In this document: piece by piece, positions 1-6,166 of the stretch
Numbering within the stretch: position 1 is the stretch's first letter
How the letters are laid out: every line of letters starts with the position of its first letter
Source of the DNA: Acetofilamentum sp.
Lineage (GTDB): Bacteria; CAIWAD01
DNA: 35,640 nucleotides
Direction of reading: 5' to 3'
Assembly: GCA_020726405.1 (NCBI GenBank)
Contig: DYSB01000009.1
Span: 1 to 35,640, forward strand
Notes under the pieces: model-generated
Told to the model about the DNA's origin: nothing
Databases searched by the model: none
Seen by the model: only the letters and a program-made list of their open reading frames with translations
Made by a program: the position numbers and the translations under genes

Positions 1-47
1 ATGGCTCCCGCGACGGCGCTCTAATCCTTCTAAAACACTTCCGGTCG

Positions 48-54
48 GCCTAAC
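48..54 (-). promoter_or_regulatory. attI: attI-like core recombination site
   Basis: Read on the minus strand these bases are GTTAGGC, an exact match to the integron core GTTRRRY and identical to the core of the class 1 attI site. Its orientation is correct: the integrase gene is on the other side and transcribed away from it, so cassettes would insert at G^TT and extend leftwards. A heptamer match alone is weak, but position and polarity next to a true IntI gene raise the likelihood. No paired attC-type RYYYAAC was found on the same strand, so it fits attI better than attC. Confidence 0.5.
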
Positions 55-146
55 GTGCTTTTCGATCAACGCTCTTCGCCCCACTGCAGATTCAGGCGCT
101 CGTTCTGGGATCTGGATTTGCGGCGTATGTACGGGGGGGGGCGGAA

Positions 147-175
147 AACGGAGGCAAGCTATAAAAGCCTCCGTT
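147..175. repeat. perfect 9-bp inverted repeat
   Basis: AACGGAGGC at 147-155 and GCCTCCGTT at 167-175 are exact reverse complements around an 11-base AT-rich loop. Read on the minus strand the stem is followed by only four T, so it is at best a weak terminator. It lies between the attI-like core and the integrase gene and could equally be a protein-binding palindrome. Confidence 0.6.
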
Positions 176-194
176 CGGATTCAAGGCATTTTTG

Positions 195-210
195 CTGTTC
201 TGAACGGCAG
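195..210. promoter_or_regulatory. LexA-like box upstream of intI
   Basis: The sequence is CTG, ten bases, CAG, and it fits the Proteobacterial CTGT-N8-ACAG operator with one mismatch. Integrase genes of mobile and Vibrio integrons are repressed by LexA and induced by SOS, so the match is suggestive. It sits about 118 bases before the chosen start. No clear -35/-10 pair for intI was seen, and LexA boxes differ between phyla. Confidence 0.25.
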
Positions 211-327
211 CTCTTCATTGGTTGTCAATCTCTTCGGTCAGCTTGAGCGGGAGCTTCCAGATTAGTGCGGCTGGACGGCACTTCTCGCGCGCTGAGGCGT
301 TATCCGTGCTCTTATTGGGGAGGGAGC

Positions 328-1308
328 ATGGAAGGTCCGCTTCGCCTGCTGGAGCATGTCAGTCAGGAACTGCGGAAGCGACACCGCAGCCCACGAACAG
401 AAGAAGCTTACCGCCACTGGATCCGTCAGTTCGTCCACTTTCACGAGCAGCGGCATCCGCGGGAGTTGGATGGCCGGGACGTGGAGGCCTTTCTGGGCTG
501 GCTGGCCACCACTCGCCATGTGGCGGCATCCACTCAGAATCAGGCCCTTGCTGCCCTGCTGTTCCTGTACAAGGTTGTGCTGGAGATTCCGCTGGGATCC
601 GTGGAAGCGTTCGCGCGCGCCCGCGTGCCGGATCGTCTTCCCGTGGTGTTTTCCATTGAGGAGGTAGGGCGGTTGTTGGAGCAGCTGCCGCGATTGCCCC
701 GACTGCTGGCCTCGCTACTTTACGGATCCGGTCTGCGGGTTCAGGAATGCATGACTCTGCGAGTCAAGGATGTCGATTTTTCCCGCCGACAAATCATCGT
801 GCGGCGTGGCAAAGGCGCCAAGGACCGGTCCGTGCCCTTGCCTTCCGCGCTGCTGGAATCCCTGCGCGAGCAATTGCGGCGCGTGGAGCTTCTGCACGCC
901 AGGGATCATGCCGCTGGTGTCCAGGTGCCGCTGCCGGACGACCTGCGTAGCAAGTACCCGCGGGCCAGTGGCGAGCTGGCCTGGATGTGGCTCTTCCCGT
1001 CATCTGTCACCCGCCCGTCCCCGGCCGGCGAGACCCTGCGCTGGCACCAGCCGCCCGACCGCCTGCAGCGCGCCGTCCATCTGGCCTTGCGCCGGGCCGG
1101 AATCCACAAACACGCCAGCTGTCACACACTGCGTCATTCCTTCGCCACCCACCTGCTGGAGGGTGGTGCCGACATCCGCACCATCCAGGAGCTGCTGGGC
1201 CACCAGGACTTGCGCACCACCATGATCTACACGCATGTGCTGGCCTTGAACCGCTCAGGTGCCCTCAGTCCGCTGGACCGCCTGGTCTTGACCCCGCTGG
1301 CGGAGTGA
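328..1308 (+). CDS. intI: integron integrase (IntI-type tyrosine recombinase)
   Basis: Catalyses recombination between attI and the attC sites of gene cassettes. The 326-residue protein has a SAM-like N-terminal DNA-binding domain (about 1-90) and the tyrosine recombinase catalytic domain: Arg in [25 protein letters not shown] and the nucleophile in MIYTH. What makes it IntI rather than XerC/D is the extra patch at about residues 200-223 ([12 protein letters not shown] then WMWLFPS), which corresponds to the IntI-specific insertion that binds extrahelical bases of folded attC, and a C-terminal SPLDRL as in IntI1. The ATG at 328 is preferred over an upstream in-frame GTG at 265 because GGGAGGGAG precedes it. 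An attI-like core lies upstream on the opposite strand. It is full length with no frameshift, so probably functional. Confidence 0.93.
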   Translation: MEGPLRLLEHVSQELRKRHRSPRTEEAYRHWIRQFVHFHEQRHPRELDGRDVEAFLGWLATTRHVAASTQNQALAALLFLYKVVLEIPLGSVEAFARARVPDRLPVVFSIEEVGRLLEQLPRLPRLLASLLYGSGLRVQECMTLRVKDVDFSRRQIIVRRGKGAKDRSVPLPSALLESLREQLRRVELLHARDHAAGVQVPLPDDLRSKYPRASGELAWMWLFPSSVTRPSPAGETLRWHQPPDRLQRAVHLALRRAGIHKHASCHTLRHSFATHLLEGGADIRTIQELLGHQDLRTTMIYTHVLALNRSGALSPLDRLVLTPLAE

Positions 1309-1344
1309 AGGACCGCTCGAGACCATGGCAGCAACAGCCCGAAA

Positions 1345-1372
1345 AGGAAAAGCCCCCGTGGCGCGGGGGCTT
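1345..1372 (-). terminator. intrinsic terminator of the tRNA operon
   Basis: On the minus strand a 9-bp perfect stem (AAGCCCCCG / CGGGGGCTT, 1364-1372 with 1350-1358) with a 5-base loop is followed by TTTTCC. It lies just after tRNA-Asp and faces the end of the integrase gene. Confidence 0.85.
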
Positions 1373-1378
1373 GAAGAG

Positions 1379-1452
1379 CGGACCGGACGAGACTCGAACT
1401 CGCAACTTCCAGCGTGACAGGCTGGCGCTCTAACCGATTGAACTACCGGTCC
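1379..1452 (-). tRNA. tRNA-Asp (GTC)
   Basis: Folds as a 74-nt cloverleaf. The acceptor stem is GGACCGG with CCGGTCC, discriminator G. The anticodon stem CCAGC/GCTGG encloses CTGTCAC, giving anticodon GTC. The T loop is GTTCGAGTC. The 3' CCA is not encoded. It lies 5 nt after tRNA-Val in the same transcript. Confidence 0.95.
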
Positions 1453-1457
1453 GGAAA

Positions 1458-1531
1458 TGGGCGATACTGGGCTCGAACCAGTGACCCCCTGCGTGTAAAG
1501 CAGGTGCTCTGACCAACTGAGCTAATCGCCC
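1458..1531 (-). tRNA. tRNA-Val (TAC)
   Basis: A 74-nt cloverleaf with acceptor stem GGGCGAT/ATCGCCC and discriminator A. The anticodon stem CCTGC/GCAGG encloses TTTACAC, giving anticodon TAC. The T arm contains GGTTCGAGCC. CCA is not encoded. Its first ten bases are also the last codons and stop of the upstream DUF3098 gene. Confidence 0.95.
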
Positions 1532-1722
1532 TTGCTCTTCACAAGAATGGCCGCCGGCAGCACCACCAGGTAGGCGGCCAGCAGCAGCAGAGGCGACAGG
1601 GTCAAGGAGACGAAACCGTTGTGCGGGCCTTGGGCTGAGCAGATGAAGCCGATCAGCAGCAGCGCCACGCCCAGCAGAAACAGCAGATAGTTGACTCTGC
1701 CGAACGGCAGGGCGCTCTTCAT
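1522..1722 (-). CDS. DUF3098-like small membrane protein
   Basis: A 66-residue protein with two predicted membrane helices (about 12-30 and 38-60) and a short loop. The motif NYLLFLLGVALLLIGF and the second helix beginning at a Ser-Pro resemble DUF3098, a small inner-membrane family known from Bacteroidota and relatives; its function is unknown. The ATG at 1722 is preferred over TTG at 1743 because GGAG lies 7-8 nt upstream. A strong promoter (1751-1779) precedes it. Oddly, the TAG stop lies inside tRNA-Val: bases 8-10 of the tRNA are the stop codon, so gene and tRNA overlap by 10 nt and must share a transcript. Confidence 0.75.
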   Translation of the reverse strand: MKSALPFGRVNYLLFLLGVALLLIGFICSAQGPHNGFVSLTLSPLLLLAAYLVVLPAAILVKSKGD

Positions 1723-1750
1723 CGTGCTCTCCAACGCCAACAAGGCCCCA

Positions 1751-1779
1751 AGTCTATCTTACCTGAATCGGTTTGTCAA
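1751..1779 (-). promoter_or_regulatory. sigma70-type promoter
   Basis: The minus strand reads TTGACA (1774-1779), a 17-base spacer, then TAGACT (1751-1756). This is a near-consensus promoter positioned to drive the DUF3098 gene, tRNA-Val and tRNA-Asp as one transcript ending at the terminator 1345-1372. Confidence 0.75.
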
Positions 1780-1824
1780 GGCCGTCGCCTGAAAGTCCCT
1801 GCTGGCCCTCGGGATCGGCCGCAT

Positions 1825-2598
1825 TCAAGCCTCGAAATCCAGCAGATCCCACTCGCGCCCCAGCTCGCGCGCGGCAGGCGTCAGCAGCATGCCGCGGCTG
1901 ATCCGGATCCGCAGTCCCTGCTCGCGCGCAGCCCGGATGTCCTTCTCGCTGACCAGGCGGCCCGTGGCCAGCCGGCCCGCGCCACCCTCGTTCAGTCCGC
2001 CGCCCAGCAGGCGCGCCGTGTCGCCCTCGGCCAGCCGCAGGGCGTGGGCGTCATCGCTGTCCAGCAGCAGCTCCAGTTCCCAGTCGTCGGAGACATGGAC
2101 GAAGATCTCGCCCAGGATGGCGTCGCGCACGGCTTCGCGCACCTCCGTGCGCCGCCGGCTGCGCAGGGCGCAGAGCACGCGGTCACCTTCCAGCAGGCCC
2201 AGCCGCCGGGCGTTTTCCCGGCTGCACGCCAGGCGGCGCGTCAGGCTGATCACACCGTGCTCCAGTTCCAGGTGGCCGCGCGGCCCCAGCAGCGTGATCC
2301 GCGGCGCGCCCTCCACATCGCCGCTGTGGCGCACCGGCGGTTCCAGACCCAGGGCCGTGGCCGCGCCCGCGGGACACTCCAGCCGCGACGGCCCGCCCAG
2401 TGGACCCACCACGGGGATGCCCGTCAGCCGGCCCAGTGGCGAGGCTGCGGCCACCTCCTGGACACCCAGGAAGCCCGCCTGCGCGCCCAGGGCCTGGCGG
2501 AATTCCAGCCGGGCATCCGCGCCGAAGAGCCGCGCGAAGTGCTCCTTGCTCAGGAACACGCGCGGCCCCAGGATCCGGATGCGAGGCAGCAGACTCAC
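1825..2598 (-). CDS. PduL-like protein lacking the zinc-binding histidines
   Basis: A homologue of PduL phosphate propanoyltransferase, which converts acyl-CoA and phosphate to acyl-phosphate in microcompartments. The fold is recognisable along its 257 residues: FLSKEHFARLFG near the N-terminus, PVVGPLG (62-68), PPVRHSGDVEG (88-97), then GVISLTRRLACSRENA (115-130) and LELLLDSDDAHAL (175-187). PduL binds two zinc ions through His pairs in RHVHLS, RHIHM and a His before IDTDEAN. Here these positions read R13/F15, R122/A124 and L178, and the usual Glu is Val or Gln. I infer a non-catalytic or structural paralogue. The GTG start is 6 nt after the hicA stop with AAGGA upstream. Its neighbour two genes upstream is the enzyme's usual partner dehydrogenase. 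Confidence 0.75.
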   Translation of the reverse strand: MSLLPRIRILGPRVFLSKEHFARLFGADARLEFRQALGAQAGFLGVQEVAAASPLGRLTGIPVVGPLGGPSRLECPAGAATALGLEPPVRHSGDVEGAPRITLLGPRGHLELEHGVISLTRRLACSRENARRLGLLEGDRVLCALRSRRRTEVREAVRDAILGEIFVHVSDDWELELLLDSDDAHALRLAEGDTARLLGGGLNEGGAGRLATGRLVSEKDIRAAREQGLRIRISRGMLLTPAARELGREWDLLDFEA

Positions 2599-2604
2599 CA
2601 GGCG

Positions 2605-2781
2605 TCAGTCCTTCAACAGTTTGAGTATGTGTTTAGCCAGACTTTCCTGGATTTCGCGATGTCGCGGAATGGGCTGACTGATCTTTGTGGTTGGGTTCTG
2701 ATACCAGTCATGTCGACCACCATGGCGAAGCAGCACACAGCCGGCCTGTTCCAGGGTTCGAATCAGGTCCAGGCGCTTCAT
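2605..2781 (-). CDS. hicA: HicA-type mRNA interferase toxin
   Basis: A 58-residue protein with the HicA dsRBD-like fold. It starts MKRLDLIRTLEQAGC and contains the signature HGGRHDWYQNP followed by QPIPRHREIQESLAKHILKLL. The catalytic His lies in the HGGRHD motif. HicA cleaves mRNA and tmRNA until neutralised by HicB. Its ATG overlaps the hicB stop as ATGA, giving translational coupling. The order is antitoxin first (hicB-hicA), as seen in some HicBA loci. The gene is complete and all signature residues are present. Confidence 0.92.
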   Translation of the reverse strand: MKRLDLIRTLEQAGCVLLRHGGRHDWYQNPTTKISQPIPRHREIQESLAKHILKLLKD

Positions 2782-2969
2782 GCAACCTTCAACTCCCCTG
2801 CGTGCAACACGTGGGGGATCTCACCGGAAACCAAGTCCTGCAGCAAGTCTCGCAGGTTCTCTTGCAGTTCGTCAAGGGTTTCCGCCTGGGTCCGATAGCT
2901 CGGAAACTCATCCAGCCAACCGATGAAGGCCGGGCCTTCTTGATACCATGTGAATTTGCGCGTTTCCAT
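2778..2969 (-). CDS. hicB: HicB-like antitoxin
   Basis: A 63-residue protein matching the short partial RNase H fold of HicB/UPF0150: a beta hairpin (FTWYQEGPAFIGWLDEFPSY) then the helix in TLDELQENLRDLLQDL. It binds and inhibits HicA. No separate ribbon-helix-helix DNA-binding domain is present, so autoregulation as in longer HicB proteins is not obvious. ATG at 2969 is chosen over TTG at 2984 because of the GGGAGCAAGGG stretch upstream. It begins 27 nt after the aldehyde dehydrogenase stop, so the TA pair is read with the metabolic operon. Confidence 0.88.
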   Translation of the reverse strand: METRKFTWYQEGPAFIGWLDEFPSYRTQAETLDELQENLRDLLQDLVSGEIPHVLHAGELKVA

Positions 2970-2996
2970 GACCCTTGCTCCCAATCATGGCTGCGT

Positions 2997-4541
2997 TCAG
3001 CACTTGAATTCCTTGACGATGCGGTCGATCTCCTCGTCGGACATCCCGCTCTTGCCGTACTGGTGCGCGGCGGTTCCGGGGATCGAAGTCGCGGCGCCGG
3101 CGCCGGCGGCCTGGGCCTGCACCTCGGTCTTGGGCCGGTAGCGGAACTGCTCGTCGTAGCCCCACTTCATCTCGGCGCCCTTGGCCGGCCCGTCCAGCGG
3201 GTTGATCTCCCAGGCCACGCGCTTGATGTTGACCAGGTGCAGGGGGCCAACGTTGTCGCTGGTGATGCTGCCGCCCCAGGTGCCCGGCCCCAGCGTCAGC
3301 GAGGGAATCAGGCCCGTGGTGTAACCGATGGCGCCGTGGGTGGAGGAGGAGTTGACGACAATGCGGAAGGCCGGCTTGTGCAGGCCGAACTCCATCACGA
3401 TGTCCGGGTCCTGGCAATGGATGGCGAAGGTGTGCCCCACGCCGCCGTACTCCAGGATGCGCGCGGACATGTCGCAGCCGGCCTTCCAGCCGTCCACCAC
3501 GTAGAAGCCCAGCACGGGACTCAGCTTCTCGCAGGAGAGCGGATCCTTGGGGCCCACGTCATCCAACAGCACGATCAGCGCGCGCGCGGCGGGGGGAATC
3601 TTGAGGCCGGCCAGGCCACCGATGTGCTGCGGGCTGCGCCCCACGATCTCGGGGTTCAAGTGTCCGCGCTTGTCCACCATCACGGCCTGCAGGCGGGCCT
3701 TCTCCTCGGCGGTGAGGAAGTGGCCGCCGGCGCGCCGCAACTCTTCCATCAGTTTGCCGGAGATCGGCCGGTCCGCCACCACGCTCTGCTCGCTGGCGCA
3801 GACCGTGCCCCAGTCGAAACTCTTGCCGGCGATGATGTCGCGGGCGGCCTTGGGCACGTCCGCCGTGCGGTCCACGTAGGCGGGCACGTTGCCCGGCCCC
3901 ACGCCGTAGGCCGGCTTGCCCGAGCTATAGGCCGCGCGCACCATGTCGCTGCCGCCCGTGGCCAGGATCACGCTGGTGAGCTTGTTGCGCAGCAGCTCCT
4001 GCGTCCCCTCCAGCGTGGGGATGGTCATGCACTGGACCAGGTCGCGCGGCGCGCCCACGGCGCAGGCGGCGTCGTGCAGCAGGCGCGCGGTCTCCTGAAT
4101 GCAGCCGCGGGCCTTGGGATGCGGGCTCAGGACGATGGCGTTGCGGCTCTTCAGGGAGATGATCGACTTGAAAATGGCCGTGGAGGTCGGATTGGTGCAG
4201 GGCACCAGCGCGGCCACAATGCCCATCGGCACGGCGATCTCGTGGATGCGGCGCCGCTCGTCGCGCGAGATGACGTCGCAGGTCTTCAGCGGACCCACGT
4301 ACTCCATCAGGTTTTTCGAGCTGAAGGTGTTCTTGACCGTCTTGTCCTCGATGCGCCCGTAGCCGGTCTCCTCAACCGCCATGCGCGCCAGACGCTTGGC
4401 GTTGGCCAGCGCGGCGGAGGCCATGGCATGGACCACCCGGTCCGTTTGGTCCTGGGAGAAATGCTTGAAGACATCCGCCGCGGCGCGGGCCCGCGTCAGC
4501 ATGTCCCGCACTTCCTGGATGGAGGCCAGATCTCGGTCCAT
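2997..4541 (-). CDS. CoA-acylating aldehyde dehydrogenase (PduP/EutE-like)
   Basis: Oxidises a short aldehyde to acyl-CoA with NAD and CoA, usually inside bacterial microcompartments. The 514-residue protein has the aldehyde dehydrogenase superfamily fold with [11 protein letters not shown], the nucleotide-binding part with [26 protein letters not shown], and the catalytic Cys at about 248 in [11 protein letters not shown]. After the catalytic domain comes an Ala/Gly-rich linker and a terminal amphipathic helix, [14 protein letters not shown]. This layout resembles the encapsulation peptides of microcompartment cargo, though no shell gene lies in the window. GAGGG precedes the ATG. It heads an operon with hicBA and a degenerate PduL homologue. 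Substrate (acetaldehyde, propionaldehyde or lactaldehyde) cannot be decided. Confidence 0.88.
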   Translation of the reverse strand: MDRDLASIQEVRDMLTRARAAADVFKHFSQDQTDRVVHAMASAALANAKRLARMAVEETGYGRIEDKTVKNTFSSKNLMEYVGPLKTCDVISRDERRRIHEIAVPMGIVAALVPCTNPTSTAIFKSIISLKSRNAIVLSPHPKARGCIQETARLLHDAACAVGAPRDLVQCMTIPTLEGTQELLRNKLTSVILATGGSDMVRAAYSSGKPAYGVGPGNVPAYVDRTADVPKAARDIIAGKSFDWGTVCASEQSVVADRPISGKLMEELRRAGGHFLTAEEKARLQAVMVDKRGHLNPEIVGRSPQHIGGLAGLKIPPAARALIVLLDDVGPKDPLSCEKLSPVLGFYVVDGWKAGCDMSARILEYGGVGHTFAIHCQDPDIVMEFGLHKPAFRIVVNSSSTHGAIGYTTGLIPSLTLGPGTWGGSITSDNVGPLHLVNIKRVAWEINPLDGPAKGAEMKWGYDEQFRYRPKTEVQAQAAGAGAATSIPGTAAHQYGKSGMSDEEIDRIVKEFKC

Positions 4542-4713
4542 GGGAACCCTCTTGATCAGCTGGAAAGTCGGGGCTCAAGGTAGGAAAGGGCTCCGGCAGA
4601 GCGGAGCGCGGCGGCGGGGTTGTGGGAGCCGGCGCGGAACCTGAGCTTGCCCGCGTTCGACAGGCTGCGCGGCGTCCCGGGGCGTCCGGCTGGTCTTAGG
4701 GAAAGGAAGGGGC

Positions 4714-5451
4714 ATGGTCTCCACAGGCGCGCCGGCCACGGCGCTGATCACCGGCGGTGCCCAGCGCGTGGGGGCCGCCCTGGCACGGCATCTGTCCGCC
4801 CGGGGTTGGCGCCTGCTCCTGCACTGGCACCGCTCCCGCGCGGCGGCCGAGGCCCTGCGCGCGGAGCTGGGTCCGGAGCGTGTGACGTTGCTGCAGGCCG
4901 ACCTGGGCTGCGCGGCCGGCCGGGTGGATCTGCTGCGGCAGATCGGTGAGACACTGGGCGACCAGCCGCTCCAGCTGCTGGTACACAACGCCTCGCTCTT
5001 TCCCCACGTCCGGCTGGAGGAGTTGGACGATGCCCTCTTCGACACGCTCTTCGCCCTGCACGTGAAGACACCGCTGCTGCTCAGCCGGGATCTGGCACCA
5101 CGCCTGGCCGCGGGCCATGGGCTGATCATCACCATGCTGGACGCCGGAGCCGACCTGTACTGGCCGGGCTACTTGCCCTACGCGCTCTCCAAGCAGGCTC
5201 TGCGCGAAGCCACCATCGCCCTGGCCCGCCAGCTGGCTCCCGGCGTGCGCGTGAACGGCATCGCGCCCGGTTTCATCCTGCCGCCCCACGACGCCCCCGA
5301 CGCCTACCGCCAGGCGGAGGCGCGGCGCCTGACGGAGGAAGCCGGCGGACCCGCGCACATCCTCAAGGCTGTGGATTACCTGCTGGGAGCCGGCTTCGTC
5401 ACCGGCGAGATCCTCACCGTGGACGGCGGGCGGCGCTGGATCCGCCCGTAG
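4714..5451 (+). CDS. short-chain dehydrogenase, pteridine reductase-like
   Basis: A 245-residue Rossmann-fold SDR. The cofactor motif is TGGAQRVGAALARHL, whose A-x-RVG form is seen in pteridine reductase (PTR1)/FolM rather than the usual TGxxxGIG, and is followed by LHWHRS, which suggests NADPH preference. It also has HNAS, the catalytic Tyr-Lys pair in YALSKQA, NGIAPGF and the C-terminal TGEILTVDGGRR. Such enzymes reduce dihydrobiopterin, dihydromonapterin or dihydrofolate. AGGAAGGGGC precedes the ATG. It is divergent from the aldehyde dehydrogenase gene and convergent with the next gene. Another SDR substrate is possible. Confidence 0.8.
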   Translation: MVSTGAPATALITGGAQRVGAALARHLSARGWRLLLHWHRSRAAAEALRAELGPERVTLLQADLGCAAGRVDLLRQIGETLGDQPLQLLVHNASLFPHVRLEELDDALFDTLFALHVKTPLLLSRDLAPRLAAGHGLIITMLDAGADLYWPGYLPYALSKQALREATIALARQLAPGVRVNGIAPGFILPPHDAPDAYRQAEARRLTEEAGGPAHILKAVDYLLGAGFVTGEILTVDGGRRWIRP

Positions 5452-5489
5452 GAGCCGGCGAGCACATAAGCTGTGTGTGACACAGGCGG

Positions 5490-5843
5490 CTAGAAGGGCT
5501 TGAGGTGCGCCAGTGTGATCGCCGCCAGGCCCAGCAGTCCAACCACGGGCGTGAACCAGACACCGCCCAACCGGCCGCGGGCCATCAGCACGTGCAGGAC
5601 CACCAGCACGGCGGCCAGCGTCAACTTGACGTGGAACCAGCCCGTCAGGGTGCCGGAGTGCGCGTGGGCCATCAGCCCCAGTCCAGCCAGCACGGTAAGC
5701 ACCAGACCGGGCAGGGCCAGGGTGTTCAACACCCGGCGCCGCGTGGAGGGTTGGCCAGGCTGCTCGGGACCGCGCACCAGGCCGGCGGCCAACAGAGCAC
5801 CCAGCCACAACACCACACCCAGAATGTGGAGCACCCATTCCAT
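5490..5843 (-). CDS. small four-helix membrane protein, HemJ/CopD-like
   Basis: A 117-residue protein with four hydrophobic helices. It begins MEWVLHILGVVLWLG, has HAHSG after helix 2 and WFHVKLTLAAVLVVLH in helix 3. The conserved His residues and the WxHVKL pattern recall HemJ protoporphyrinogen oxidase and CopD-like proteins, which bind haem or copper. It is shorter than HemJ (about 140 residues), so I do not assign a function. The start at 5843 has a perfect AAGGAG 6 nt upstream, unlike the longer frame from 5882. Confidence 0.65.
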   Translation of the reverse strand: MEWVLHILGVVLWLGALLAAGLVRGPEQPGQPSTRRRVLNTLALPGLVLTVLAGLGLMAHAHSGTLTGWFHVKLTLAAVLVVLHVLMARGRLGGVWFTPVVGLLGLAAITLAHLKPF

Positions 5844-5914
5844 GAAAACTCCTTCGCCTATGGCAATATTTGATTGTGTCAACTATTTTGCAGGCCTGTC
5901 AAACGAGGTTCGCC

Positions 5915-6130
5915 ATGCCCTTCTTCGTCTACCATTGCCCCGACTGCGGAGCCGAGATCGAATTGCTGCGGCCCGCAAGCCAGCGCGACGAGCCCGTCCG
6001 CTGTGAAGCCTGCGGCAGCGAGCGCGCCACGCGCAGCGCGGCATCCTTCGCCTCGGCGCTGGGCTCCGGCAGCGGGGGCGGCCGCAGCTCGGGTTCTTCT
6101 TGTGGTGGTGGCGGCGGCGGCTTCACCTGA
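5915..6130 (+). CDS. FmdB-family zinc ribbon protein
   Basis: A 71-residue protein beginning MPFFVYHCPDCGAEIELL, with a second CEACG about 20 residues on. These two CxxC knuckles form the FmdB zinc ribbon, a putative regulatory domain. The rest is low-complexity Ser/Gly ending in a Gly run, as is common in the family. GAGG lies before the ATG at 5915. It is divergent from the membrane protein gene at 5490-5843. Confidence 0.85.
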   Translation: MPFFVYHCPDCGAEIELLRPASQRDEPVRCEACGSERATRSAASFASALGSGSGGGRSSGSSCGGGGGGFT

Positions 6131-6166
6131 GCCTGATCTCGTCCGCGGCGCGGACGGTTTGAGCTC

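Larger units (their letters stand above)
1..327. other. integrase-proximal integron region (attI side)
   Basis: No convincing protein gene lies here; the short open frames show no recognisable features. The region sits immediately upstream of an integron integrase gene. It holds an attI-like core on the minus strand (48-54), a perfect 9-bp inverted repeat (147-175), and a LexA-like palindrome (195-210). In integrons the cassette array starts at attI and reads away from the integrase, so any array would lie left of about position 50, mostly outside the window. The first 47 bases would be the start of the first cassette; they are too short to name a product. Confidence 0.55.

Noticed and set aside
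290-299. Second core site in GCGTTATCC
   Set aside because: GTTATCC does not fit GTTRRRY at position 5 and lies on the wrong strand for the cassette side.
265-327. GTG at 265 as intI start
   Set aside because: It lacks a ribosome site, whereas ATG at 328 follows GGGAGGGAG and matches the usual IntI N-terminus.
2685-4583. 632-codon plus-strand open frame
   Set aside because: Antisense of the aldehyde dehydrogenase and HicBA genes, which have full family motifs.
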